Origin: Actinomycetota bacterium
GTDB lineage: Bacteria > Actinomycetota > Acidimicrobiia > Acidimicrobiales > Ilumatobacteraceae
Reading direction: 5' to 3'
DNA length: 64,000 nucleotides
Assembly: GCA_963169665.1 (NCBI GenBank)
Contig: CAUJET010000062.1
Coordinates: forward strand, 1 to 64,000
Part shown: in pieces, positions 7,966-16,970 of the stretch
Position numbering within the stretch: position 1 is the first letter of the stretch
Layout: every line of letters starts with the position of its first letter
Program-made: the position numbers and the translations under genes
The notes under the pieces: model-generated
Seen by the model: the letters and a program-made list of their open reading frames with translations, nothing else
What the model was told of the DNA's origin: nothing
Database searches by the model: none

Positions 7966-9336
7966 ATGACGACACATGAGCTGGTCGACGCTGCGAGCGA
8001 CGACACGCCGGCACACCACCGCGGCAACGGCCGCCCGATCGACAGCGAGCGCACGATCACCGACCTGGTGGTCACCGGGACGATCCCGGCAGAGCTCGAC
8101 GGGCGATATCTGCGCAACGGCGCCAACCCGTTCACCGGCACGAGCCAGCACCCGTTCTTCGGTGACGGCATGATCCACGGCGTGCGCCTGCGCGACGGGC
8201 GGGCGGAGTGGTACCGCAACCGCTACGTGCAGACGCCGTTCATCGCCGACCCGACCGTCGACGTGCTCGACCCGTCCGTCGTGGTCGACCTCACCGCCTC
8301 GAAGGCGAACACGCACGTGATCGGTCACGCCGGCCGCATCCTCGCGCTCGAGGAGGGTCACTTCCCGTACGTGCTCGACGGCGACCTGTCGACCGTCGGT
8401 CCGCTCGACTTCGACGGCGCGCTCACCGGATCGTTCACGGCGCACCCGAAGATCTGCCCGGTCACCGGGGAACTGCTCGCGTTCGGGTACTCGATGTTCG
8501 AGCCGTACCTGCGGTACCTGCGCGTGTCCGCCGACGGTCGCCTCGTGCAGACCGAGAACATCACCGTGGGCGGGCCGACGATGATGCACGACTTCAACGT
8601 CACCCGGAACCACGTGGTCTTCATGGATCTGCCGGCGGTGTTCGACCTCGACGCAGCGATGCGCGGCGAGATGCCGATCCACTGGGGTGAGGACTACCCG
8701 TCACGGCTCGGTGTGATGCCGCGCGACGGCTCCGATGCCGACGTGCGCTGGTACGACATCGACCCCTGCTACGTGTTCCACCCGATGAACTCCTACGAGG
8801 ACGGCGACACGATCGTGCTCGACGTGGCGCGCATGAGCCATGTGTGGCGCGAGTCGATGATGGACTTCCCCTCGCCGTCGTTGTGGCGGTGGACGATCGA
8901 CACGACCACCGGCAAGGTGCGCGAGGAACAGATCGACGACCGGCCGGGCGAGTTCCCGCGCGTGGCCGACAGGGTGGTGGGGCTGCACCACCGGTACGGG
9001 TACATGATGGCGATCCCCGACAACCCGTCCTACGACGACCCGATGAGCCAGTCGGGCGCGATCCTGAAGTACGACCGTACCACCGGCCAGCGGACCGAGA
9101 TCGACCTCGGTCGCGGCTGCATCCCCGGCGAGCCCGTGTTCGTGCCCGCCGACGGTGCGACCGCCGAGGACGACGGCTACCTGATGACCTTCGTCTACGA
9201 CGCCGGCAGCGACACGAGCCGGCTCGTCGTGATGGACGCCGCGACGATGGACGACGCGCCGGTCGCGACCGTCGAGTTGCCGCGCATCCCGTTCGGGTTC
9301 CACGGGAGCTGGGTGCCGTCGGCGGTGGCAGGGTGA
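7966..9336 (+). CDS. Carotenoid oxygenase (RPE65/CCD family)
   Basis: A 456-residue member of the carotenoid cleavage dioxygenase family, which uses a non-heme iron held by four histidines to split conjugated double bases such as carotenoid or stilbene bonds. Candidate ligands are in TAHPKICP, MMHDFNVT, YVFHPMNSYEDG and the C-terminal GFHGSWVP. The N-terminal FLRNG-type motif appears as YLRNGANPF, followed by FFGDGMIHG. The length is normal for the family. The next gene starts inside its stop codon, so the two are probably one operon with a luciferase-type oxidoreductase. The true substrate (carotenoid, apocarotenoid or lignin-type stilbene) is not given by the sequence. Confidence 0.92.
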   Translation: MTTHELVDAASDDTPAHHRGNGRPIDSERTITDLVVTGTIPAELDGRYLRNGANPFTGTSQHPFFGDGMIHGVRLRDGRAEWYRNRYVQTPFIADPTVDVLDPSVVVDLTASKANTHVIGHAGRILALEEGHFPYVLDGDLSTVGPLDFDGALTGSFTAHPKICPVTGELLAFGYSMFEPYLRYLRVSADGRLVQTENITVGGPTMMHDFNVTRNHVVFMDLPAVFDLDAAMRGEMPIHWGEDYPSRLGVMPRDGSDADVRWYDIDPCYVFHPMNSYEDGDTIVLDVARMSHVWRESMMDFPSPSLWRWTIDTTTGKVREEQIDDRPGEFPRVADRVVGLHHRYGYMMAIPDNPSYDDPMSQSGAILKYDRTTGQRTEIDLGRGCIPGEPVFVPADGATAEDDGYLMTFVYDAGSDTSRLVVMDAATMDDAPVATVELPRIPFGFHGSWVPSAVAG

Positions 9337-10205
9337 AGTTCGGACTGGCGTTCGCCAGCAGCATCGCCATCGAGGGCCCCGACGCGCTCGATCTGTGCCG
9401 TCACGCCGAAGCGGCCGGCTTCGAGTCGCTGTGGGGCGGCGAACACGTGGTCCTGCCGACCACGATCGAGTCGCCCTATCCGTACACGGCCGACGGCAAG
9501 ATCCCGGCAGCGCCCGACACGCCGATCCCCGATCCGCTCATCTGGCTCGCGTTCGCGGCAGCCGCCGCGCCCACGATGCGCCTCGGCACCTGCATCCTCA
9601 TCGTCCCGCAGCGCAACCCGTTGGTGCTCGCGAAGGAACTCGCGACGCTCGACCGGTTGAGCGGCGGCAAGGTCGAGCTCGGACTCGGCGTCGGCTGGAT
9701 GAAGGAGGAGTTCGACGCGCTCGGGGTGCCGTGGGAGCGACGCGGTGCACGCAACGACGAGTACATCGCCGCGATGCGCGCCCTGTGGGCCGGACCGCAC
9801 GCCGAGTTCCACGGCGAGTTCGTCGACTTCCCGCCCGTCACGTGCAGTCCGCGACCGGTGCAGGCCTCGATCCCCATCCTGGTGGGCGGCGACACCGACG
9901 TCGCCATCCGCCGTGCAGCACGGCTCGCCGACGGCTACTTCCCGGGGGAGGGCGATCCCGAACGGTTGGGGGCGCTGATCGCTCGGGTGCGCGAGGCCGC
10001 CGAACGCGAGGGCCGGGATCCGGCGAGCATCGAGATCGACGCGATGTTCACCCAGCACCTGGGTGACCCGATCGCCGGTGTCGAGCAGCTGGCGGCGCTC
10101 GGCGTCGACCGCGTGATGGTGCCGGCGTTCTTCTATGCAGGCCCGGGCGGCCTCGACCGCCTCGACCAGTTCGGCGAGCAGGTCATCCGCCCCACCAACG
10201 GCTGA
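9333..10205 (+). CDS. LLM class F420-dependent oxidoreductase
   Basis: A 290-residue luciferase-like monooxygenase fold protein of the kind that often uses coenzyme F420 in actinobacteria. Signatures include AEAAGFESLWGGEHVVLP near the N-terminus, LGTCILIVPQRNPLVLAKE, and the core LSGGKVELGLGVGWMKEEF. The GTG start overlaps the carotenoid oxygenase stop (GTGA), so the frame and coupling are clear. It may act on the same compound as its upstream neighbour. Whether the cofactor is F420 or FMN is inferred from family resemblance only. Confidence 0.85.
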   Translation: MKFGLAFASSIAIEGPDALDLCRHAEAAGFESLWGGEHVVLPTTIESPYPYTADGKIPAAPDTPIPDPLIWLAFAAAAAPTMRLGTCILIVPQRNPLVLAKELATLDRLSGGKVELGLGVGWMKEEFDALGVPWERRGARNDEYIAAMRALWAGPHAEFHGEFVDFPPVTCSPRPVQASIPILVGGDTDVAIRRAARLADGYFPGEGDPERLGALIARVREAAEREGRDPASIEIDAMFTQHLGDPIAGVEQLAALGVDRVMVPAFFYAGPGGLDRLDQFGEQVIRPTNG

Positions 10206-10217
10206 CACACGGACGGC

Positions 10218-10263
10218 GGCTGGTACCAGCCACGGCGAACGTGCGTGCCCTCGATCGCGAGGG
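10218..10263. terminator. Two hairpins after the F420-type gene
   Basis: GGCTGGTACCAGCC (10218-10231) is a perfect palindrome, and CCCTCG-ATCG-CGAGGG (10248-10263) forms a second stem. Together they could end the oxygenase-oxidoreductase transcript. No T-run is present. Confidence 0.4.
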
Positions 10264-10341
10264 TGGTCAGAGGTCGGAGGTCACACGTCGAACCACCCGC
10301 GCGGGTGATCCTCCGAGGTGCTCGGCAACGGAGTGATTCGT

Positions 10342-12333
10342 ATGCGCGCTCACCGGGAACCGAAGCTGTCGATGAGCACGCTCGACAGCCCTCACCACGA
10401 CCGTTCCGGCGATCGCATCCGTACGGCCGACGGTGCCGTCGACGAACTCGACCTCGCGATCGAGGCGCTGGTCGCCGAACCCCGGCTCACCGCCGCGCTC
10501 CAGCGTGCGGAGGACGTGCGCATCGCCGCAGCGCTCGCCGTCGACCCCGTGCGCGCCGCTGATCGGTTGCTCGCGCTGGTGCGCGACGGCGATGACGTGT
10601 CGGCGTTGGCGGCGATCCACGCGCTCGGCTCGGTCGACCACACGTCGGTGGACGAACTGCTGCTCGCGGTGCTGACGGACGGTGACGAGCCCTTCGCGGG
10701 CCATGCAGCCTGGGCGATGGCGGCCCGGCGCTCGACCGTCGAGGCGATCGATGCGCTCGCACGCCTGGCCGACACCGACGGCTTCAGTGCGATGCTGGCC
10801 GAGCGGACGCTCGTCGAGTGGGCCCGCCTCGGCACCATCGCCGCCGGTGCGCCGGCGCGGGCGGCCACCGAGGAGCTCGACGGCCTCGACGGCCTGGACG
10901 TGTCTGCCTCCTGGCCGTCCGGCCCAGGTGTTCCCGACGATCAGCGTGACGGCATCGTCGTGATCCAGCCGTTCCTCCACGCGCGGATCGACCGCGACGG
11001 CACCTCCCTCGGCGCGGGCGACGCCGGCGGCATCGCCTCGTTGCTCCGCTCACTCGGCTCGTCGCTCGCTCGTGTCGCCGACATCGCCGAAGTCGTCACC
11101 GTCACCCGCCGCCACGACGGTGAGGCCACCTGGGAGCAGCTCGAGCACGGCCATCGCGTCGTGCGCATCCCGGTGGGGGAGCCCGGCCCGCTGCCCTGGC
11201 GGCAGGCCTGGGTGCACCGCATCGAGATCGAGCGGCACCTGACGGCGCTCGGCCGGTCGTTCGCCGGCCGTCGGGTGGTGTGGCATCTCCGGATGGCCGA
11301 CGTCGGCACCCTCGCGGCGGCCGCTGCGGCGCGGCGTCTCGGGCAGCCGGTGGTGTTCACCGCGGCGCCCGACCCGCACATCGTGATCGATGCGCTGCAG
11401 GACGACGGTCGGCTCGACCGGCGCTCGTTCGCGGTCGACGACGCCGGCGCGCAGTACTGGTTCCGCGCCCGGATGGTGGAACGCCTCACGGCCCAGGCCG
11501 ACCGGCTCGTCGTGCTGCCCCGGCCGACGATCGCTCGCGAGCTCGTGGAGCTCCTCGGCGTCGATCCGGTCGACCTCGGTCGACGCGTCACCGTCGTACC
11601 CGAAGGGGTGGATGTCGGGCAGGTCGACCGCGCACGGGCGCGCCGATGGCTGCACGGGACGTCGCCCGCGGTACGACGCGTGCTCGACGGCTTGCCGCCC
11701 GAGCGACGCTCGTTGCCATGGGTGTTGACGGTCGGCCGCCTGCACCCGACGAAGGGCGCGCAGCGCATCGTCGACGCCGTCGTCGCCGAACCGGGTCTCG
11801 CCGACCGTGTGAACATCGTGATCGTCGGCGGCGAGCTCGCCTCGCCGTCGGCCGACGAGCAGTCCACGATCGAACTGGTCCGGCTCGCCGCCCGCGACGC
11901 GGATCCGTCGTTGGTGAGCCTCACCGGCAACCTGCCACCGTCTGCCGTCGCCGACCTCCTCGTCGAGGTGGCCGAGCACGGCGGCGTCTACGTGTGTGCG
12001 GCCGACAAGGAGGAGTTCGGCCTCGCCATCGTCGAGGCGATGGCGGCCGGTGCCGTGGTCGTGGCGCCTGCTCGCGGTGGCCCGCGCAGCTATGTCGACC
12101 ACGGCCGCGACGGCCTGCTGTGCGACACGCTGTCACCGACCGCCGTTCGCGCCGCGATCGTGCAGGCGATGGAACTCGCGTCCGTCGGTGACGCGGCGCA
12201 GCGGGCAGAACGATCGGCGACGGCGCGACGCAAGGTGCGTCGCGACCTGAGCATCGACACGATGGCGTCGTCGTTGGGTGCGGTCTACCGCGACCTGCTG
12301 GCGTCGCCGGTGTCATCGCGGCATGCCGCCTGA
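10342..12333 (+). CDS. GT4 glycosyltransferase with N-terminal HEAT-like region
   Basis: About 663 residues. Residues 30-175 are Ala/Leu-rich paired helices (for example VDELLLAVLTDGDEPFAGH) resembling HEAT repeats. From about 200 on it is a GT-B glycosyltransferase with GAGDAGGIASLL as acceptor loop, VVPEGVDV, VLTVGRLHPTKGAQ and the donor-binding EEFGLAIVEAMAAG. Such enzymes move a sugar from a nucleotide donor to an acceptor at the inner membrane face. The ATG was chosen because GGAG lies 8 bases upstream; an in-frame GTG at 10318 is possible. The next glycosyltransferase begins in its stop codon. The fusion is unusual for GT4 enzymes, and the acceptor is unknown. Confidence 0.85.
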   Translation: MRAHREPKLSMSTLDSPHHDRSGDRIRTADGAVDELDLAIEALVAEPRLTAALQRAEDVRIAAALAVDPVRAADRLLALVRDGDDVSALAAIHALGSVDHTSVDELLLAVLTDGDEPFAGHAAWAMAARRSTVEAIDALARLADTDGFSAMLAERTLVEWARLGTIAAGAPARAATEELDGLDGLDVSASWPSGPGVPDDQRDGIVVIQPFLHARIDRDGTSLGAGDAGGIASLLRSLGSSLARVADIAEVVTVTRRHDGEATWEQLEHGHRVVRIPVGEPGPLPWRQAWVHRIEIERHLTALGRSFAGRRVVWHLRMADVGTLAAAAAARRLGQPVVFTAAPDPHIVIDALQDDGRLDRRSFAVDDAGAQYWFRARMVERLTAQADRLVVLPRPTIARELVELLGVDPVDLGRRVTVVPEGVDVGQVDRARARRWLHGTSPAVRRVLDGLPPERRSLPWVLTVGRLHPTKGAQRIVDAVVAEPGLADRVNIVIVGGELASPSADEQSTIELVRLAARDADPSLVSLTGNLPPSAVADLLVEVAEHGGVYVCAADKEEFGLAIVEAMAAGAVVVAPARGGPRSYVDHGRDGLLCDTLSPTAVRAAIVQAMELASVGDAAQRAERSATARRKVRRDLSIDTMASSLGAVYRDLLASPVSSRHAA

Positions 12334-13658
12334 TGCGCCTGCTCGTCGTCAGCCCGGACTACGCGTCCCATCTCCTGCCGATGCTGCAGATCGCCGCCGC
12401 ATGGCAGGCGCGGGCGGGCGACGTCGTCGTCGCCACCGGTCCGGCCACGCGACCGATGGTCGTCGAGGCCGGGCTCGACTGGATCGAGCTGCGGTTGGGC
12501 CGAGGCAGCAACGCCGGCGTGATCGTGGTCGGCGAGCAGCCACAGGGCGAGGACGACCATCTCCGCGCCTTCTTCGATGCGACCCGGCGCGGCCCGATGG
12601 AAACCCTGCGCTACCAGGCCGACGCCCGCCGGCACGACCTGCTGTACGACCCCGACGGCGTGTTCGAGCGATTGGGCGAGATCGTGCGCGAGGTGCGACC
12701 GGACCGGGTGGCCGTGGATCACGTGGCGTTCGGGGCGCGGCTCGCGCTGCACCTGCTCGACGTGCCGACGTCGACGGTGGTGCTGGGTCACCCGAGCGCG
12801 CTGTCGGCGCCCGGCGAGGTGTACGGCGTCCCGTCGGCCTGGCCGTCGTCGATGACGCCCGACCCGACGGCGCTCCGGGCGCTCGAGGTGCAGTGCCGGG
12901 AGTCGGTGCGCGAACTCGATGAGGCGGCCGAGGAGGTGCGGACCCGGCGAGCGCCGTCGCGTCCGCCTGCCGGTGATCTCACGAGCTCCCCGGGTGACCC
13001 GACGATCTACGTCTACCCCGAGGCGCTCCACGACCCGGCCCGTCCGCTCCCCATCGCCCATCGCTTCGTCGGCTCGCTCGCTCGGACCGAGTCGCTCGAC
13101 GCCACCCCGTTGCCCTCGGGTGACGGGTTGCGTGTCCTGGTCGCGCTCGGATCGTTCCTGAGCGCGCGAGACGACGTGCTCGCGACGGCTGCGGCCGCCG
13201 CCCGCCTGGCCGGGTGGCGGTTGGCGCTCGCGACGGGCAGTACGCACGTCGACCGGCTCGGTCCGCTGCCCGACGGTGCGCTCGTGCAGCGGCACCTCCC
13301 GCAGGTGGCCCTGTTGGCGCACACCGACGTGTTCGTGAACCACGGCGGCAACGGCAGCGTCACCGAGGCCGCAGCCGCGGGCGTGCCACAGGTGGTGCTG
13401 CCGTTCTCCACCGACCAGTTCGCCGGCGCTGCGGCGGTCGAGCGCACCGGTGTCGGCTTCGCGCTCGCCCCCAACACACTCACCGTCCAGGTCCTCGTCG
13501 AAGCGGTGGCAGCGGCGGCGGAGGGTCCGGTCAGGCAGCGGGCGCAGGAGGTGGCCGACTCGATCCGCACGAGCGGCGGGGCCGGTGCCGCGGTCGACGC
13601 GATTCGTGACGTCGGAAACCCGCAGCGGAACCCGCAGCGGAATCCGCTGCGGAACTGA
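12333..13658 (+). CDS. GT1/MGT-like glycosyltransferase
   Basis: A 441-residue UGT/MGT-type glycosyltransferase. The N-terminal half starts MRLLVVSPDYASHLLPML, and the C-terminal donor site contains DVFVNHGGNGSVTEAAAAG and PQVVLPFSTDQF, the family hallmark for small-molecule glycosyl transfer. The ATG overlaps the upstream glycosyltransferase stop, so the pair is translated together. The extreme C-terminus is a small repeat (NPQRNPQRNPLRN) encoded by 12-bp DNA repeats that also form a hairpin over the end of the gene. The pair may glycosylate a lipid or secondary metabolite; the acceptor is unknown. Confidence 0.87.
   Translation: MRLLVVSPDYASHLLPMLQIAAAWQARAGDVVVATGPATRPMVVEAGLDWIELRLGRGSNAGVIVVGEQPQGEDDHLRAFFDATRRGPMETLRYQADARRHDLLYDPDGVFERLGEIVREVRPDRVAVDHVAFGARLALHLLDVPTSTVVLGHPSALSAPGEVYGVPSAWPSSMTPDPTALRALEVQCRESVRELDEAAEEVRTRRAPSRPPAGDLTSSPGDPTIYVYPEALHDPARPLPIAHRFVGSLARTESLDATPLPSGDGLRVLVALGSFLSARDDVLATAAAAARLAGWRLALATGSTHVDRLGPLPDGALVQRHLPQVALLAHTDVFVNHGGNGSVTEAAAAGVPQVVLPFSTDQFAGAAAVERTGVGFALAPNTLTVQVLVEAVAAAAEGPVRQRAQEVADSIRTSGGAGAAVDAIRDVGNPQRNPQRNPLRN
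13632..13652. terminator. Hairpin inside the 3' end of the glycosyltransferase gene
   Basis: CCGCAGCGG-AAT-CCGCTGCGG is a perfect 9-bp stem with a 3-base loop. It ends 4 bases before the stop codon and arises from the 12-bp repeats that encode the protein tail. Confidence 0.5.
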
Positions 13659-13685
13659 GGCCGACTGCCGCCAGACTCGACGGCC

Positions 13686-15320
13686 GTGAGCAGCATCGTG
13701 GTGTCCGAACTCGCCTACGCCCCGCCGGGCGCCGACCAGTTGTTCTTCGACGTCAGCTTCGGTGTCGCGCCGGGCGAGCACGCGGCGATCGTCGGCGCCA
13801 ACGGCGTCGGCAAGAGCACCATCCTGCGGATCCTCGGCGGCGTGCTCGAGGCCGACGAGGGAGAGTTCGCCGTCGGCGGCTCGATGCTCACGATGACCCA
13901 GGACGTCGGCATGGCCCGCCCCACCGACACGTTGCGGGAGATGCTGCTCGAGGTGGCCCCGCCGCTGCTGCGCACGAGCGGCAAGGCGTTGGTGGCGGCC
14001 GAACGGGCGCTCGCCGACGGTACCGACGACGGGATGGGCTACGCCGAGGCGCTGGCCGACTGGGGCGACCACGGCGGCTACGAACTCGAGGCCAAGTGGG
14101 CGGCCGCCGCACAGCGCAGCGTGAAGACGCCGATCGAGGACTTCTCGACCCGGCTCGTGCGCGAGCTGTCGGGTGGCGAACGCAAGCGGATGGTGCTCGA
14201 CCTGCTGCTGACCTCGGGCGCGGACGTGCTGCTGCTCGACGAGCCCGACAACTACCTCGACATCCCCACCCGCGGGTGGCTCGAGGAGCAGATCAAGGCG
14301 TGTCGCTCGACGATCCTCATGGTGAGCCACGACCGCACCCTGCTCGAGCGGGTGTCCACCAAGATCGTGGTCATCGAAGGATCGGGCTGCTGGGTGCACG
14401 GTGGCTCGTACGCCACGTTCCCCGAGGCACGTCAGAAGCGTCAGGAGCTGTTGGGCGACGAGCTCAAGCGTTGGAACGACGAGGAACGACGCCTGTTCCA
14501 GCACATGAAGATCATGAAGCAGCGGGCCGCGCAGAACTTCAAGAACGCCACGAAGGCGAACGCGGCGGAGACCCGGTGGGAGAAGTTCGTCGCCGCGGGT
14601 CCGCCGCCCCCGCCGGTGCCCGATCAGCAGATCCACGTCCGTCTCCGTGGTGCCGATGCAGCGCGTCGTGTGGCCAAGCTCGAGCAGGTGGCGATCGGCG
14701 ACCTGTTCCTGCCGTTCTCGGACGAGGTCCACCACGGCGAGCGGTTGGGGCTCATCGGTCCCAACGGCACGGGCAAGACCCACCTGTTGTCGGCCCTCGC
14801 CGGCACCTCGACGCCCGACCACGGGCAGATCACGTACGGTCCCCGCACCTCGATCGGGATGTTCAACCAGATCAACGACCGTCCCGACTTCCTGGGCCGC
14901 CAGTGCTTCGAGATCGTCCGCGACCGCGTCTTCGACGACGAGAAGTCGATGAAGGCGCTGGCGCGGTACGGCTTGCGCACCAATGCCCGTCAGGAGTTCC
15001 AGACCTTGTCGGGCGGTCAGAAGGCGCGCCTCGAGATCCTCTGTCTCGAGCTCGAGGGACACAACGTGCTGCTGCTCGACGAGCCGACCGACAACCTCGA
15101 CGTCGAGTCGTCCGAGGCGCTCGAGCAGGCGCTCGACGGCTTCGAGGGCACGGTCGTCGCTGTCAGCCACGACCGCACGTTCCTCGAGAAGTTCGATCGC
15201 TTCATCATGATCACCGACGACGGCGAGGTGTACGAGCTGCCCGATTTCGAGGTGGCGATGAAGGGGCTCGCCGCCCCCGATCAGCTCGCCGGGCTCCGCC
15301 TCGCCAAGAACCTCACCTGA
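13686..15320 (+). CDS. ABC-F family ATPase
   Basis: A 544-residue soluble protein with two ABC ATPase domains and no membrane segments. Domain 1 has Walker A GANGVGKST, signature LSGGERKRM and Walker B VLLLDEPDNYLD. A charged linker (about residues 245-300) follows, then domain 2 with GPNGTGKTH, LSGGQKARLE and VLLLDEPTDNLD. ABC-F proteins act on the ribosome in translation control or drug protection. Start is GTG, 27 bases after the glycosyltransferase stop. Which ABC-F subfamily (EttA, Uup or antibiotic protection) is not clear from reading alone. Confidence 0.9.
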   Translation: MSSIVVSELAYAPPGADQLFFDVSFGVAPGEHAAIVGANGVGKSTILRILGGVLEADEGEFAVGGSMLTMTQDVGMARPTDTLREMLLEVAPPLLRTSGKALVAAERALADGTDDGMGYAEALADWGDHGGYELEAKWAAAAQRSVKTPIEDFSTRLVRELSGGERKRMVLDLLLTSGADVLLLDEPDNYLDIPTRGWLEEQIKACRSTILMVSHDRTLLERVSTKIVVIEGSGCWVHGGSYATFPEARQKRQELLGDELKRWNDEERRLFQHMKIMKQRAAQNFKNATKANAAETRWEKFVAAGPPPPPVPDQQIHVRLRGADAARRVAKLEQVAIGDLFLPFSDEVHHGERLGLIGPNGTGKTHLLSALAGTSTPDHGQITYGPRTSIGMFNQINDRPDFLGRQCFEIVRDRVFDDEKSMKALARYGLRTNARQEFQTLSGGQKARLEILCLELEGHNVLLLDEPTDNLDVESSEALEQALDGFEGTVVAVSHDRTFLEKFDRFIMITDDGEVYELPDFEVAMKGLAAPDQLAGLRLAKNLT

Positions 15321-15334
15321 CCCGGTCCGTGTGA

Positions 15335-15793
15335 TCAGGCTCGGCGGCTGAGCGCTCCGTTGCTGTAGGACGGATCGCCCGTCACCTCCTGGCCGGCCCA
15401 CGGTGGCAGGACCACCTCGGCGGCGGGATCGTCGAGTTCGACCTCGGCGACGACGAGCGGGGCGAGGGCGCCGTGGAACTCGTCGACCTCCCAGGTGCGG
15501 CCGGCGACGTCGATGCGATGACGGGTCTTGTCGATCGTGCCGGGCTCGCACAGGGCGAAGATCCCGTCGGCATCGTCCGTGGGCAGCTCGTACTCGAACT
15601 CGTCACGTGTCATGCCGTCGAGCCCCGAACCCGGGCCCTTGATCGTGAGGGTGATCCGGCCGTCCTCGTCGCGGATGCGCACCGACCGACCCGGCCCGCG
15701 GACGAGGTATGCCTGGCGGATCCGGCTCGCCACCGCACCGTCACGCCAGGCGTCACCGATGACGAGGAACTTGCGCTCGATCTCCACACCCAC
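15335..15793 (-). CDS. CYTH domain protein
   Basis: A 152-residue CYTH-fold protein (CyaB/thiamine triphosphatase/inorganic tripolyphosphatase superfamily). The N-terminal signature VEIERKFLV (ExExK) is followed by alternating charged strands such as SVRIRDEDGRITLTIKG, EFEYELP, KTRHRID and VVAEVELDDP, which build the triphosphate tunnel. Such enzymes hydrolyse inorganic or organic triphosphates with metal ions. GTG at this position gives the usual VGVEIERKF start and has AGGA about 8 bases upstream; the frame is open further but loses similarity. The substrate is not known. Confidence 0.87.
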   Translation of the reverse strand: MGVEIERKFLVIGDAWRDGAVASRIRQAYLVRGPGRSVRIRDEDGRITLTIKGPGSGLDGMTRDEFEYELPTDDADGIFALCEPGTIDKTRHRIDVAGRTWEVDEFHGALAPLVVAEVELDDPAAEVVLPPWAGQEVTGDPSYSNGALSRRA

Positions 15794-15929
15794 CCGATCA
15801 TCCTGACAGGCGCCACCTCGTCGCGCCCGCGGCGAATGGTCGAGCGTCGCCGGTGACGACCGTTCGATTTCCACGATGACTACGCTCCGGCCGCGAGCCC
15901 GCCGGCCGCACGCCCGAGGAGGCGCCGAC

Positions 15930-16817
15930 ATGGGGTACGACCCGATCGACACGTACGTGCCAGGTGCACGGGGCGGGGCCCAGGTGCCCCAACTCGTCGG
16001 ACAGCGGGTGGAGGCCGCCCGGGCCTACGCGGCGTCGGCCGACTGGACCGTGCACGTGAACGACGTCCCGCCCGCCACGAAGGATCAGCCGGAGGGCTTC
16101 GTCCTCCGCCAGGTGCCCGCAGCCGGATCGGTGGCACCGGCGGGATCGGTGTTGCTCGTCGACGTGGCCCGGCGGCGGAGCTTCGACGAGCAGTACGGCA
16201 AGCCCCTGCTCGCCGGGGTTGCGGCGGCGTTGGCCGTCGTCGCGGTGGTCTTCGCCGTCCTGTGGACGTCGGCCCGCTCCGGCGACGATGGCTCCGATGC
16301 CGACGCGTTGGCTGCGGCCGATGCGCGCATCGCCGAGCTGGAGGCCCAAGTGGCCGAGCTCGCCGGTGACGGTGACCAGGGAGCGATGATCGTCGAGCTG
16401 CAGGCCCAGCTCGACGACGTCACCGCCCGACTCGCGACCGCCGAGACCCAGGTGACGGAGCTCACCGCCCAGCTCGAGCAGGCTGGCGCCGATGCCCAGG
16501 CGGTGGCCGCCGAACGCGACGCGCTCGTCGTCGAGCGCGACCTGCTCGTGCAGCAGGTCGCCGAGCTCGAGGCCGAGCTCGGCGGTATCACCGAGGCGGT
16601 GATCGCAGCGCCCGACTGGATCGGACAGCAGCAGGTGGCGGTCGAGGAGTTCGTCCGCCAGCAGAGCATGGAGCTCGTCGTGCAGACCGTCGACGGGGCC
16701 GAGACCGAGGCCGGTGACCCGGTCCCGGCAGGCACGGTCGTGGTGCAGCTGCCCGAGGCCGGCACGCCGCTCGTCGAGGGATCCGTGGTGGTCATCACCG
16801 TCGTCGCCCCGGCCTGA
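15930..16817 (+). CDS. PASTA-TM-coiled coil-PASTA protein
   Basis: A 295-residue protein with an unusual layout: an N-terminal PASTA-like domain (about 19-80, VPQLVGQRVEAARAYA to GSVLLVDVA), one membrane segment (about 93-112), a long heptad-rich coiled coil (about 125-225, repeated AELEAQVAEL-type blocks) and a second PASTA-like domain (about 227-295). GAGGAGG lies 7 bases before the ATG, fixing the start. With a single membrane pass the two PASTA domains would be on opposite sides, the C-terminal one outside where PASTA domains bind peptidoglycan. There is no kinase domain. The following genes encode an exported protein and a signal peptidase, but a link is only positional. Confidence 0.75.
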   Translation: MGYDPIDTYVPGARGGAQVPQLVGQRVEAARAYAASADWTVHVNDVPPATKDQPEGFVLRQVPAAGSVAPAGSVLLVDVARRRSFDEQYGKPLLAGVAAALAVVAVVFAVLWTSARSGDDGSDADALAAADARIAELEAQVAELAGDGDQGAMIVELQAQLDDVTARLATAETQVTELTAQLEQAGADAQAVAAERDALVVERDLLVQQVAELEAELGGITEAVIAAPDWIGQQQVAVEEFVRQQSMELVVQTVDGAETEAGDPVPAGTVVVQLPEAGTPLVEGSVVVITVVAPA

Positions 16818-16970
16818 TCGGTCCGCTGCGGGTGCGATGACCACCCGGTGTGCGCGACTTGCGGGCGCGCGGCCGCCGTCTCCGGACGGTCTTGACGTGA
16901 TCGTGCCATTCCAGGGCGCGTTCACCTGGTTCGCGGACATGGAGCGGGGCGTCGCAGGAGTGACACACGG

